This document shows, piece after piece, positions 23,416-36,767 of a DNA stretch of 64,000 bases. Positions within the stretch are counted from its first letter, which is position 1, and each line of letters starts with the position of its first letter. This DNA is from Onchocerca lupi (lineage: Eukaryota > Nematoda > Chromadorea > Rhabditida > Onchocercidae): NCBI GenBank assembly GCA_028564675.1, contig JAOVVO010000031.1, positions 124,001 through 188,000 of the forward strand, read 5' to 3'. A model generated the notes under the pieces. That model searched no databases, was not told the origin of the DNA, and saw only the letters and a program-made list of their open reading frames with translations. The translations under genes and the position numbers were made by a program.

Positions 23416-26400
23416 TCAGCTTGGTCCTTCATCGGTAAAGAGGCAATATCGGAGATTCTACAATAAAACTGCTTTTTATTATTTGAAAAATAAAGAGAAA
23501 GAATTTTTCGAAAGTTTCGAATTTTTCAATTTTAATCAAAGAATAAATACAAATATCGATTGTCTGCAAGGTTAGAAATAATGTAAAATAATACTTGCTG
23601 AAAGAAATTATTGTTATTGATATTGATGCAACGCTGACCGCCCGAACATTCGTAATCGTAATTGCATGGTTGCATGAATGTCGTCTGCTTTGCAGCTCTG
23701 CATAAATAAAGATTCTCTAAAACTTGTTCGCAACGCTGAAAATTTTACAATAAATTTAAATCAAATGATGCAGATTGAGTCGTTTGATAGAATCAATCGT
23801 CAGCATGATATAATAGAAACATTAAAGCCATTCGAAATAAATAGATTCATAATCTTAAACTTCAATCTGAACTTAAAACTAAAATTCGAAGATTTTTGAA
23901 GTTTGATTACTTATGGCAAACAAAAAGAAAAACATTATTGGTTGAGTACTTGGAATGGATGAAACTAAGTAGATCAAAACTATTTCTGGAAAAGTAGCAT
24001 AATTACGGAAAAAATATTAAAATGGAGAAAATTCGATTTTTATAATCATCATCTATATAAATAAAATGTAAATCATCGTTGTTATTTGACATGTAACTCT
24101 GCAATCTCTTCACCGATTGCTTTCAAATTTCGACAAAACGTCGCATTCGAATAGGCACATGTCTCACATATGTTGCTTGTTCTAGAATTGGCAAGTTAGA
24201 CAATTTCTATATCTACACAGACAGTGGAGCAACAAAAAATATCGTATACCACATAAGCATTGTGAAATTAATTTTCCCAACATTAGAAATGTCTGCTTTC
24301 TCTTTTCTTTTTTTCCACTCAACCAAATTGAGCGACAACAACACATGTATATAAAAATATGTGCGTATTCGAATGCAACGTTGTGTCAAAATTTCAAAGT
24401 AATAGATAAGAATTTTCGGAGATCTTAGATTTCGAACTAATATAGATAAGGCTCGTATTTAAGAAATTTCGGAGATTTAAGATTTTGAACAAACGAACAT
24501 TTACATTTTTATTTTTATAAACTAGCTGAAATCAGACACGCGAAGCATGGCCGCTTCCATAGACTGGATCGGAAACGCTCGATTTGGCCAGTACAGTTAG
24601 TGAGATAATAATGACTTAGATATTAAGAACTAAAAAATAGAGCGAAGATAGAGTTGTTTATTTTATAATCGAATGAAAATTAAGTGGACGTACCTGTCCA
24701 GCCTGGCAATCAGCATTGAAACGGCACTGTCGATTGCTTGACATCGGATTGTACATGCAGATACGATTACCTTGGATATTACCCTCTGCACAAATTTCAA
24801 AAACGGAGCACTGAAATTTCAGAAATGATGAAACGGTAATTTGCTAGTGATTTCAGTTATGCTAATTTATCGATTGATGAAATTTCATTTTTATAAAACA
24901 GATCAAATGGCGATTCGATGATTGGGAGAGTTCAAACAATCGATTCGTGCGATGAAATCATCAAAAAAAAAAAAAATCTGTTACCTGATAATCAGCAGTG
25001 CATTGTTTTTCAAATTTCATTGAAACAGCACCATTACCTATCAGATTTGATGGAATCACACCATTTCCAATATTACTCCAAGATGGGTCCATTGTAGCAG
25101 TTTCTAGAACACAAGTTTTATCTTTTTTTTGGAAGAATAAAAATGAAAAATACTACTGCAATAAATTAGTTAGTCTAATAGAATTCATATGAAATGTGGA
25201 TTAATTTAAGCTATTCATAATTTCCAAATATTGAAATACTTGTCAAATTTTAAAATTTATGATTAGGTTACTACAATAATTTGTAATCAACTTACGATAT
25301 GGCAATGTCACGCATAAATTAGTATTATATTGTTTATTAAAGGAACACATCTGTAGTATATCGCAATCTGCATCGCTTTGACATATTTTATATGACGGCA
25401 TTTCGGCGACTACCTGAATGGAAGTTCAATTTTTTGAAGTTAATTTCATTAACTATCGATTATCTGATCTTATCATTGCTAAGCAAGATAATTGTAAACT
25501 AACCTGACAAGTCATCATGCCATTTCTATTGACACAATGCAAATATTGAGCACAGTCGGCATCATTATAACATCGATCGTTTACTGTACCAGAATCTGAA
25601 CAGCATGTTTTAAAATTTTTTTTGCTAATTTATAAATTTCAAGATAGCAGCTTTTGAAAGTCAAGATAGCAGTTTCATTTAGGCTTCAGCAATTTTTCTT
25701 TGAAGATAATATAATGCTCAAAAAATAGACGTAAAAAGTAAGTCATGCTGGTAAAATGTATGATTTAACTTGTGGAAGCAGGAAATTTTCATAAAATATC
25801 GATCATTGAATTTTTATTCTTCCGAAAATCTGTTTTGTTTAGGATAGACAACAAATTTGATCAATCGATATCTTTAGATTAGTTTCAGAGATATCCATAT
25901 TTCTATTAATTGAATGAAGAAATTTGAAATATTCAGTAACTTACTCTTCGATTCAAAAGATTCATACTGACAAGAGCCATACCATCCGAGGCGCATACAT
26001 TTACCGAATTTATGACACTGAGCATCATTTTGACATGTAATTTCTTTTGGCTGCAAATCTTAAACAATGAAACAAATATTTAAAAAAAAGGTTTCATCAC
26101 AAATGAGAACTAAAAGTTTAAAAAATTTAATCCTTTTCTCGTAATTTACCAAAAAATTTATTACTTTAACGAAATAGTAATTATTTAGCGATTTTATAGA
26201 TTACTTTTGCTGGTAAAAATTTTGCATACCGTGGTAGAAATTTGCTCTAAAACTTGTTGACAGAGCAATAATCCAGATATATCCGGAATACATCGTTCTC
26301 TCGGATCACATTGTGTATTACTAATGCAGTATTTTCGAAATTCTGGCCTACTAGATTGTGTGAATATGATGATGTAAAATAGAATTATCAATAACAATGT

Positions 26401-26424
26401 TCGGCGCATTTTATTGAGAATCAT
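23416..26424 (-). CDS. Secreted cysteine-rich protein with four-cysteine repeats (EB-module-like)
   Basis: Eight exons in phase give 292 residues: 26424-26230, 26050-25945, 25595-25504, 25413-25296, 25103-24985, 24810-24694, 23684-23595 and 23457-23416. The N-terminus is a signal peptide; translation could begin at the first Met or at Met6 (MRRTLLLIILFYIIIF). The mature part repeats a C-x5-C-x5-C-x6to9-C pattern: CISNTQCDPRERC, CQNDAQCHKFGKC, CYNDADCAQYLHC, CQSDADCDILQMC, CTADYQCSVFEIC and CNYDYECSGGQRC, each closed by a fourth Cys. One module (CRFNADC, exon 6) has only its first Cys pair. Such modules are common in nematode secreted proteins and look like EB or Dickkopf-N type; the function is unknown. 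Exons end close to module borders. The last exon supplies the final Cys (LRYCLF) and the stop. Confidence 0.88.
24050..24580. mobile_element. Dispersed TIR/Helitron-like repeat, copy C (best preserved)
   Basis: It lies in the long intron between exons 6 and 7 of the Cys-rich gene. The left arm is about 24060-24170 (CTTCACCGATTGCTTTCAAA, GCATTCGAATAGGCAC). The inverted right arm is about 24365-24530 (CGAATGCAACGTTGTGTCAA, AAACGAACATTTACATTTTT). The GC-rich tail follows at 24535-24580 (CTAGCTGAAATC, ACGCGAAGCATGGCC). About 0.5 kb, no coding capacity. Confidence 0.7.
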
Positions 26425-27231
26425 TGTGATAACTAAACAATCAATATTAAATTCTTTATCATCAATTTGTTATTAATGTAGAGCAAAAAAAAAGGAAAAA
26501 AAAAAAGAAAAAGATTTGTTGCAGATTTTAATTATTGTCTTATTTTATAGCTGTCATTTTTTTAAAGCAAAAGTGATGAAATAAGTGAGCGTAAATTCAA
26601 AGAAAGTTCTTGAAAATAAAAATTTTACAACGAAATTGTAAAGTTAATTTTGAAATCAAAGTTTGTAAAATTTGATCAAATGAAAATTTAAATACTTTTT
26701 TCTACTTTAGAGTCATCGCTATTGAAGAGCTCAGTGATGCAAAACCTTCTCTCATACACGACCTTCAAATTTGTTTGCATAATTTTAATGAGAGAAGTTT
26801 TCATTCGTAGATCCGGTTTTTTCACCCATTAAATGCCCGATAACTCATTCATTTCTTTTGGGCTAAACTATTGCCAGGTTTTTATGGATACTAATTAATG
26901 AATCATCAATTTTGTTTACTTTTGTTATGATCAAAATTTTCAAAAAAAAAAAAATTTTTTTGTTGTCATGACTCTATTGATTTCAATTTTAATTCCTAAC
27001 ATAAAGTTCGAGGAATGCTAAATATTTCTGGAAAATTATCAAAGTATTATGTCGGGATAACTTCCTTTACAATGCTGAGTAACTTATCCGGCTGTAACAA
27101 TAAAGAATCAATTACTTTTATTTAATTTTTTTTTTCCATTTCTTGTCATTTACTCATTGCTTTATCTTTAAAAATTGATTGATATCTAAAATTTTGCAAG
27201 CAAATAATTCAAAAAACAATTGGATAATAGC

Positions 27232-27307
27232 AAATTTCCGTTTCGATTCTCCAGAAAAATTACGATTACAAATTTGCGTTCCAATTCTCCAGAAAAATTA
27301 CGATTAC
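27232..27307. repeat. Two-copy 38-bp tandem repeat
   Basis: Copies at 27232-27269 and 27270-27307 share TTCTCCAGAAAAATTACGAT and differ mainly in the first third. Confidence 0.9.
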
Positions 27308-30300
27308 TTTTTCTTTGTTTCTAACATGATTTATTGGATATTTTTGCGTAAAGTAATTTATATCAGTTATGTTCTGAATCCATACTGAATCCATTTCATT
27401 AATTTTCTGTCCGCTATTCTCCCATACTGATATATTCTTTATCAGTCATTAATGATGTCGGAAAAATTAAAATGAAAAACTATTGTAAATGTAATGCACT
27501 TACTTATTCTACTGCCTAAAAATTGAAAAAAATTAAATCAGCAAGCAATCTAATTATGTTTAGTTTAAAGTCATCGAAATAAGAATACACAAGGTTAAGT
27601 TTAGTTAACACAAATGAATAATTAATTAGTATAATGGAGAAATTAGTTACCAATTTTTTGAAGGATTAATCGCAAAATGTAGTGCTAACTGATAGCTATA
27701 AAGGAAAAAAAAATATTATTGTGATTTAGTTGATTTATAGAAAATTAAAGATACTGAAAAATCTGTTTCATCTAATTTCAGATATCTTTGCCATTTACTA
27801 TACACTTATTAATTCAGGAGGAAATAATAATTGAATCGGATTATCCATCAAAAATTTAAATATAAGAAAAATATTAAATTTCCAGATGAATTGTACGATT
27901 ACTAGTTGTTTGATTATTTGAACAATATGCATCATTCAGTTTAGTAGAGAATTTCTTCAGCGATTTCGTGCTGCAAACAACAAATTTTGATAAATCAATC
28001 ATCTTTTTTCTGCATTATTTCAGAGTTGTGCTGGGTGAAAATGACAGTAATGTTGAAAAAAGTAAAGTAAACAGAAGGAACATGAAAATTGGAATGGAAA
28101 ATGGATAATTGAAATCATTTCATCAATTCAAGAATGCTAGCCGGGATCGTCTTGATGGACAATCGAAATGGATAAGATGTATTACTGGTGTATCGCAAAC
28201 ACTTCATCTATTTCGATGATTTTATGACAAGAAAAAAAGGAACGAAAATTGTGAGCAAATCTGTTAAACAATTTAATCATCCTATATTATTCATTTAAAA
28301 TGAAAAACAACATTTGAATTTATGAAGAAAAAATTTAACTGTATTTTCTGCATAAATGAAATGCATAATGTAGCAGCAGCAGTTGAATGAATTATTTCAC
28401 ATACTTAATTTAATAGTATCTTGAATTGGTATGAGATATTTGTTCATCTGTTGCTTTCATTTATTGCCTATTTCATTGTTTGGATATCAGAAATAAAAAG
28501 AAAAAAATGGAAATTCGGAAAAAAATTCAGGCAAATGTAAAATGAAGAAGTTTTCCAACAATGAGATGGCAAAAATTTTTTGATTCTTTTTGAAGCATCT
28601 CTCAAAATTGATTAATATTGTCATCCAAATTGTTGCTAAAGTTTGGTAATTAAGCATCACTCGTATATTCTGAATATCTGTTTGGAATTATCCCTTTCGA
28701 ATTAATTACTAATCATGGTTGACGAACCAAGAGATTCAAGTTAAATGAGGTGGACATTTACTTCGTTAGAATGTATTAAGCATGAGTTTATCATCAAAAA
28801 TGCAACAATAAAGACCTTAATATCATCAAATTCATATTTTAAAAAAAGTTTTAAAAAAGTTTGAAACCACAGCAGTTGTAAAGCAGTTGTACGTGTTATT
28901 GTGCCATTTATTTGTATGAAACTAATCACTTAAAAAGATATTACCACAGAAATTCTCGAGATTGCAATTGGATAAGGAGGAGCTAAAACTTTGACTGAAT
29001 TACTGTTCACTCTTTTCAGTATAGTATATTTCTATATTTTTTTTAATCAATGGAGATGTGTTATAAATCATGCAATTTTGCATATCTAAAATGGCACTGA
29101 AACTCTTATTAATGTTTAAAATAATTGTCTCAAATTCTGAGAATTTCAAATTTCTCAATTTTATATGTTTTCCATGAATTTAAATGAAATTTTTTGCAAA
29201 AAAACATTTAAATTGAGGTAAATTTCAATAACTGAAAAATTTGGTTGTGAATGCAATCAATAAGATATCTTCCCTGTCGGATTAATGCAACTTTCTAAAG
29301 TTGATTATTTCAGCAAATTTATGCCCAAAAAATACGCTGCAAAAGAAATTCGTGCAGTGATTAATGATATGGCATAAAAACCATAAATGATAAAATGAAT
29401 TTAGTTGATAATACATATAAAAACGTAATTTGAAGTTCGGTTTTTTTTTTTTTTCCTTGAAACAAAATGGAGCAAAACCAGATGCAATCGTAAATTTTTC
29501 CAAATAAATATCGAAACTGTATTCCTGAGCGAACGGCTAATAATGTTGACTTGATATGTTTGATTTTTGCTGCTAATTAAAATCAATCTATCTTTTTTTT
29601 TTTTTTTTTGTTTTTTCAAACTTGAAGTCTCGTACATTATAGCGAAGAGTTTTTAGATAGTTATTCCTCGTAGGAAGAAATAAAGGAAATACCATATTCT
29701 GGTTTGTATGTTATTATTTTGCCAGTTTTTATTTCTTGTTGATTTGCACCTAATCAATAAATTAATCAAGTTTATTTTTTTTTTTTGCACCTAATCAGTA
29801 TATCAATCAAGTTTTTTTTTTTTTTTTTTTTAAGTTCATGCAACGATAACAATTCTCAGTAAGTAAAAGTGATTTTTATACATCAGCAGATGAAACATTG
29901 GTTTAGTTTCTAATCTTTAGATTGAAAATTATTCAAATTAAAGTTATCCAATATCATTAATTTATCTGCTTTAGATATAATTAGCTGTAATAAGCTTTAT
30001 TCAGCTAGCGATCAGATAAACAAACATACCTTCTATCCTGATATTTCTATTCAAACTTCTTGTTTATTAAAAATCAAATTGTTTGATAGATAATTTAATA
30101 AAAAGTAATTAGCAGAAAGTTTGGATATATTTCCTCGAATTGAATTAGATTTATAAAGGAAAAAAGTAGTAAACAAAAGGAACGAATTTAAATAATTGAA
30201 TTAAATAATTATGTTTATTCTGGCACAAAGCACTATTATATATAATTATTTCTAAAATAGTTCATTCCTAAATGTAATTATTCGAAAAGTTTCGTTATTT

Positions 30301-32040
30301 TCTGGCAAACATTTCATAAAAGAATGAGTTTCAATTCATCAAAGCTAACTTAAAACAAATTAATTTTGTTTTAGTTACGGAATACCTGAATAAATTTATA
30401 TAAAATCATTTCTTTATAATTTTTTTTTTTTTTTTAAAATCAAACAGCCAGAGAAGCACATTTGATAAAATTTAAATTTTTTAATGTTTCTCTTTTAAAG
30501 GTTATTTCGCGTTATTCATTGCTTTTAGTTTAAAAAGGATTGTAAAAACATATCATTTAGAAGGAGGAATTCTTTATTGAAAAAAAAGTTTCTTTCTTTC
30601 TTATTTAATGATCGAATTGTTCATTACACGTATTCAAAGAAATTTCAGGTTTTTAAACTATATCGAATCATTCTGCTTGAATTTTATAATCGATCAAGAA
30701 TGAGGAAGAAATTTTTCGAGGCAAAAGTTTGATAATTTAATCATTACTTTATCATATCCTCGATTTGAGAAACTCTATTAATCACTACGATATGCTACTT
30801 TGTTTGGCAGCAAAAAAAAACAATTAAATCTGACCGCGCCATTGTTTTATCTTGTATACATTGTTTTGTTTCGAGATCACCTAGAAATCTATTGAGATTG
30901 CTTAAAAAGAGATTTAGAAATTTTAAATGGATTTTTGCATAAAATTTTTGCTGTAATTGATTAATAAATGAAAACAAATCAATATTAATAGAATAAAAAT
31001 AGTTCTAATTATGCTATTTCAAGTGTACGCTATGCCATCAGTGAAATAAAAGGAAATCCAATGAAATAAAAAAATTTTTCCGTAAACTTATTTTAGTCGT
31101 CATTCCTACGATAGAAGAGATTAAGTTTAATCTTCTCTCATATTCAATTGAATGTAAACTGTAATCAGTTATATTATTTTATCTAAAATCGACCGATTCT
31201 AAAGTTTAATGTTTTTGATACAAAGGTTAGGAATCATTTCGTTTCAAATTTTACATTAATAATTTAAATTACAATTTTCTCAATTTCATCAAATCGTCAA
31301 CATAAATGAGCGAGAATAAATTTTATATGTCTAATAATGATGTTATTGATTCGAAGTGATTTTTTAGTATTTAAAAATTTGTGTTATTTTTTGTTTCAAT
31401 TAATTTGGCTATTTTCTTTTTTAATTTCAAAAAATATTCTAAGAAAATTTGCTCTGATCACTAAAATTTATCACTTTTAAAATGCTCTTTGAGCATAATT
31501 TGAAATAATTTTATACATTTCATATTTAATATTATAAATGCAAGCATCTGCAACTAAATTTCTGTGCTTTCATTTTTTACGTATTAGCATATTAATATAT
31601 TTATTATAAAATTGTCTTCATAGTTTTCATAGATCTATTTTTCTTTTGCTGATTGTTATTGTTTTTAAACATATGAAATATCGATTGTATTACTCACAAA
31701 TTATTTTGAATATATTTCTGTATTTCTTAACAATAATTTTTTTTTTTTTCAAATATTATTTAGTTTTATTTCGTTAAAATTTTTTTGCTGTACTTGTATT
31801 AATTGCATTTAGAATTTAGCTTCGTTTTATCTTCTAATAATTTTTTACTTTTTTTCCTTCAAATTCATTTTGTCAAACTTATTCTTCGTTATTAACAGAA
31901 CAAATTGTTGCACATTTATCAATAGAACGCAGTTACGAAGAATTAAATTATTGAGTGATTACACTTGTATAATTAGTCATCATATTTTCTTATAGATTGG
32001 CTTGTCCCATATTTTATTTTTAGAAATATTCAATCATTAT

Positions 32041-32091
<51 letters not shown>
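32041..32091. repeat. Poly-A tract of about 50 bp
   Basis: An uninterrupted A run. It is a possible assembly or read-slippage risk; no gene lies directly before it. Confidence 0.95.
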
Positions 32092-32093
<2 letters not shown>

Positions 32094-32496
32094 TACAAGC
32101 AGTTAATACAATTGCAAGTATATTTGGAAAACATAATATACGCTTATGAAATTCCATTTATAAGTAAACAGTTAAACAAATTAACATATTAAACATATTT
32201 TAGTTAGAATTGGAAAATGATCATCAAAATGATTATTAAATAAATAACACGAAATACAACAATTCAATCTATTTTTAATTCAAAAAATAATGCAATAAAT
32301 TAGTGAATACTGAAGTCCGAAAATTGAGCTTATCTTCTATCGACGAAAATACATGAACATTTTTTAAAAGTAAGTAGAAAAGAAATCCAACAAGTTGCAA
32401 TTATCACCGATAGGATTTGATCGAATGATGCTGATGACTCTCTACCTGTGAAGTAATTCAATAAAAAAGAAGTAGGTAACGGAGAGCAGTTTTAAA

Positions 32497-32905
32497 TTAC
32501 GTGCAATTTCCTCCAAAAACGTGCATTTAATCAAAATGAAAAATTACACGAAAGAATTTCCTAAATAAAGCTCATACTACAGTACATACAAATATTGGAT
32601 GCATCATTCTACTATTGGTAAATCTGGGCAAGCAGACATTCTAAGAAAGCATAATCTTCAATTTCTGCCATGAATATACAAACAAGAGTTGGGGATTACG
32701 TGCAATTTCCTCCAAAAACGTGCATTTAATCAAAATGAAAAATTGCACGAAAGACTTTCCTAAATAAAGCTCATACTACAGTACATACAAATATTGAATG
32801 CATCATTCTACTATTGGTAAATGTGGGCAAGCAGACATTCTAAGAAAGCATAATCTTCAATTTCTGCCATGAATATAAACAAGAGTTGGGGATTACGTGC
32901 AATTC
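32497..32905. repeat. Near-identical direct repeats of about 198 bp
   Basis: Unit 1 starts at 32497 and unit 2 at 32696, both with TTACGTGCAATTTCC. A third start at 32893 is cut off after TTACGTGCAATT. The two full units differ at only a handful of positions, so the duplication is recent compared with the diverged repeats elsewhere in this window. They contain no long ORF. Confidence 0.95.
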
Positions 32906-33811
32906 GGTAACAACAAAGAAATCAATATTTCTCAGTCAGAATCAAAGATATAAAATTTTTTTACTTTTTAAAGAAAAACGAATTGAAAAATTAATAGTAT
33001 TTATAATATAAAAATTTTTATCTCATTTAAATTTTTCCTCATCGCTACAGGATTGGTAATTAAAATTATTGAAGAAAGGATAATTTGCTTGAGTTTATGG
33101 TGAAAATGCAAAAAGCTATTGCCGAGATTGAAGTGGCAAATGAATTAATCAAAATATACATTAAGAAGGACTAAACTTATACTTAAACTTATACTAGAAA
33201 CTCCTAACAGGATGGTAGATAAATCAGTTCAGAACTACCGAAATATACTGAATTAGTAAATAAGGAGGAATTAGGCAAAATCACCGATTATTCCAGAAAA
33301 TGTAGGGCATAACCATTTCCTGTCTTGAAGCTTGTAATCCGTCATTTTTCTATGACGGAATGAAAAAACTTTTTCTGCTGGAACATAATAAAAGTTCAGG
33401 AATTTCCCGAAATTTTTGACCAAAAAATTTGAGATGAAATTTTCATGCGACAATTATTTCTTAGATGAAAAATGAAAAATGAAAAATTTAAAAGAAAATG
33501 AAATGAAAATTTGAAAGTTCATTCTTCCGTGTAAAAAATCATTTTATTATAGCCTATTCATATATTATTTAAAAAAAAATTTTTTCTAAAGAGATTTACA
33601 TTTTTTTTTTTTTTTTTTATAATCATAATTTCAATTAAAAATTTATACTTGTGAAACTTGTCTCGTTCGCTACAGTAATTTAAAATTGCAGAATTTACAT
33701 TGCTACAGTAATTTGTATCTGCATAATTTGTTTCCAAATCTATTTGCGTGATGTGAAAAGTTGTGTAGGGATGCAAATACGCTAAATGTCCATCACTTCA
33801 TCATTGTTTAT

Positions 33812-34887
33812 ATGGGTTTTGAAAGTAATAATAATGGTTGTCCAGTATTTGAATGTCGAGGTATGCTTTTTATTAATTCTTTTACAAATATTTTAATAAA
33901 TTAATTTTACACTTTCCGAAAAGTCTGATGATTCCTTTTTTTTTTTTTTTTTTTCCAAATTTTAACCAATTTAAAATATTTTTTTTAATATGTAACAAAA
34001 CTAAATACTAAATTTCTGAACTTATTAAATATTTTCAGGAATATTTTTTCAATTATTATATTATTAAAATTAATACTGTTATAACAAATCTAATCGTCTC
34101 GTGTAACTTTCGTTTAAATTAGATAAAATTGAAGCGAATCAAATCATTAAGTAATTAATTTGACACATGAAATTTCAGCAATGAATCTAACTGATGCCAA
34201 GTTATTATCATTGAAAAAGAGTATGATGATTGAATAAATGTCATTCATTCAGCTCACAAACGGGTTAATTTTTATGAACATGATAGTTATTGATGGTGGA
34301 ATGATGGTTTATCGGCATTGTTTTTGTAAACAAAATCATGTTAGTTAATTGTAATTTTCGTTTTGTCAATTTATCATTTTAAATTTTTATAATAAAATTT
34401 GTTTATTTAGCTCAATTCATATAGCAATATATAATTTGAAATTTGTTTTTTTCTTTTTTTTTTTTAAAGAATTTTGCTCACTAATTTTATATCAAGAACA
34501 AAATGAATCATGTCAAATTGAAACATTGGAAAAAAGAAGGGATATGTGATTTGATTAAATTTTATTGATGAAAATTTAAACAGAAAAACATACATCTGAG
34601 CATAATCAGTTTTTGTCAAACTTAATCAAATTTTTTGATCAAAATTAAAATTCTAGCAGATAAATGCACGTCAAAACTTGCTGAAATAATAAAAGAAGAA
34701 TCTTGCTGTTGATTGGCCATAATAAAACGGTATAATAAACGAAATAAATTAAAATAAAATGAAATTTGAAGAGAAAAACGATAATATTTACAGATGCTTA
34801 ATGTGCAAGTTGAGATTTGACAACACTGATGAAGTTATCAAAGCAGAAGCATACAATTTGTCAAAATGCTGGAGAATTGTTTGTTGA
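33812..34887 (+). CDS. Small cysteine-rich protein, 86 residues, unknown function
   Basis: Four short exons fit together in phase: 33812-33860, 34179-34220, 34470-34545 and 34794-34887, stop TGA 34885-34887. Donors are GTATGC, GTATGA and GTGATT; acceptors are TTTCAG, TTAAAG and TTACAG. The protein has eight cysteines, including a CxxC (ICLMCKLRF), a GCPVFEC start and a KCWRIVC end, with charged helix-like sequence between. There is no signal peptide or membrane segment, so an intracellular metal-binding or disulfide protein is possible, but I do not recognise the family. Support comes from four consistent joins and protein-like composition. It could alternatively be 5' exons of a longer gene. 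Next gene downstream: the RdRP, same strand. Confidence 0.58.
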
Positions 34888-35299
34888 CGGAGGAAAGTGG
34901 GAAAATTATATCTTTTTGTACATCTATCGCATAAGTTATATTTTTTACTTCATGTGGACGAATGTCCGTTAATTGCCTATTCGATGCTGATTTTTGATGA
35001 AAGAAATCACTGTTATGTTAAGCATATTTCTAATTCTTTTATTTTTTTTTTCTTTAAATGATTAATTTTTTAACTAACTTTAACAATAACTATAATTTAT
35101 CGGATATTGTAACTTTAACAATTGTAGTTATTGTTATTGTATCTATTTTTACTTGATTCATCGAATATTGTATCTATTTTTACATGATTTATCTAATTTG
35201 CAAAATTTGATTAATTTAATAGTTAGCAAATGTTTTCACAATTTGATGAAATTACAGTGATATAGAATTTTAAAAATTTGTTAAATTAATATAACATAT

Positions 35300-35960
35300 A
35301 TCGTATACTTAATTTAATAATTGTTAAAAGAAAAAATATTGAAAGAAAAATATTTTTGAACAATTTTTAACAAAATAAGCTTACTCATTCATATTAGCAC
35401 TTTTTTTTTCTTTTTTTTTCGCTTTTAATTGAATGAGACGAAAAAGAAAATAATCTCATAAATTTGCATAAAATGAAGAAATTATGTAATTTTATGATAA
35501 ATATCAATTTGTAATAAATCTAATCAAGCAATTCTAATTTTTTTTTTCTGTTATAAATTTAAAATTTTCCGCAAATGTTTGAATGAAATGCTTGTGCTGA
35601 TGAAATATCCTATTTTCATATGATACTTTATAACTTTGCTGCAATTAGAATAGATGGGAATGAATGGTAGATGAAAGAGTTTTAAAAAGTTGAAATAAGT
35701 AGGAAAGATGAAGTCAAATGATCCGAAGAAACGTTTCAAAATAAATAATAAATCATCTACAACAAATTTTAACAATTCACTGAAAAAAAGTTATGGTTCA
35801 AGCTTATAAGATTATCTTGTCGCTTATAGCAATTGCAAGCAAATCTTTCACAATATATCGCAAGAAAGATTTGAGTTAGGTCTAAAGAAGAGATTCTGAT
35901 AAGTTGACCTGTGACCTCATCACTCAACGGATTAAAATTTAACAAGTTGATCCTACCACT
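35300..35960. repeat. R1 block, second copy
   Basis: Diverged copy of 12040-12660, same orientation, starting with GTATACTTAATTTAATAATTG and ending after the FHNISQERFELGLKK-coding stretch. Here the small ORF is broken by an in-frame TAA and a frameshift. It is directly followed by an R2 copy, whereas at 12 kb the R2 copy is 420 bp away and inverted. Confidence 0.78.
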
Positions 35961-36200
35961 CAAAAAGATCCCGAACTACTGCTATTGTTGCGTCGACCTA
36001 TGCCAGTGTGAAAACCAACTTCAACTCTGAAATCCTGATTTTTTAAATCCTTCGGGCTCTTCCCCCTTTACCTGATCTACATTGTCTTATCTCTTGATTG
36101 ATTTGCCTCACATTTTTTTATCTGTAAATTGGAGCGTTTTCGCGGTAAATACGTTCATCCGTTTGGCGGTGAACATTTTTATCGTTAAACACCATTTGAC
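35960..36200. repeat. R2 dispersed block, copy 4
   Basis: Same orientation as the copies at 3830 and 6360. It carries TTTTCGCGGTAAAT (36137-36150) and TTTGGCGGTGAAC (36162-36174). Confidence 0.55.
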
Positions 36201-36767
36201 CTTTGCACTCATTATTTACGATATTTGTCATAGCACTATAAACATTCGAAGTTCCTTATGTTACCAGTGTCAGAGGTAAAAGAAAAAAAAACAGGTGTCG
36301 ATATAAATGAAAATTTAAATGTTCATTTACTATCGATCTTAAACCCATGAAAGTTCTTCCAATTATTTTAAAATTTTGACAAAAGCTTGCTAAATCAACA
36401 GAAATTTTGACTCCTCAAAATTTCAATTCATAAAAACTGATAAAAAAATTTCAAATTTATACATTATTATTATTCTATTGTAATTTTTGATCTTTCATTT
36501 TTTTTTTCTACTTGCGAAAAAAGATTATCATAAATTTTTCTGGTTCATTTTATTATCTAAATTGTTTAGTCAATTTATCTGAATTTTTGATTATTGCAAA
36601 ATATTTGCATATTTTTATGATTCATTGAAATGAATCATCGTAACATGAAATCGCTCTAATAATTGCATTTTTTTTTTTTTTTTTTTTTTTGGTGCTTGAA
36701 TTTGCATGATTACATCTTCGTAGAGAACGGTGTATATTTCCGGTTTCTGGAGTTAATCATTATTAGA

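Larger units (their letters stand above)
26425..33811. other. Gene-poor stretch with simple and tandem repeats
   Basis: About 7.4 kb in which I find no spliced model with recognisable protein. Contents: a 38-bp tandem pair (27232-27307), many poly-T/A tracts, a 50-bp poly-A at about 32041-32091, and two near-identical units of about 198 bp (32497-32892). Short ORFs lack coding-like composition. The DNA just after 26424 should hold the promoter of the Cys-rich gene. Confidence 0.6.

Noticed and set aside
29282..29637. Two overlapping minus-strand ORFs
   Set aside because: They read through poly-T tracts giving poly-Lys; there is no coding character.
36082..36279. Plus-strand 65-codon ORF upstream of RdRP
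   Set aside because: It lies within the R2 repeat; other copies do not keep the frame.
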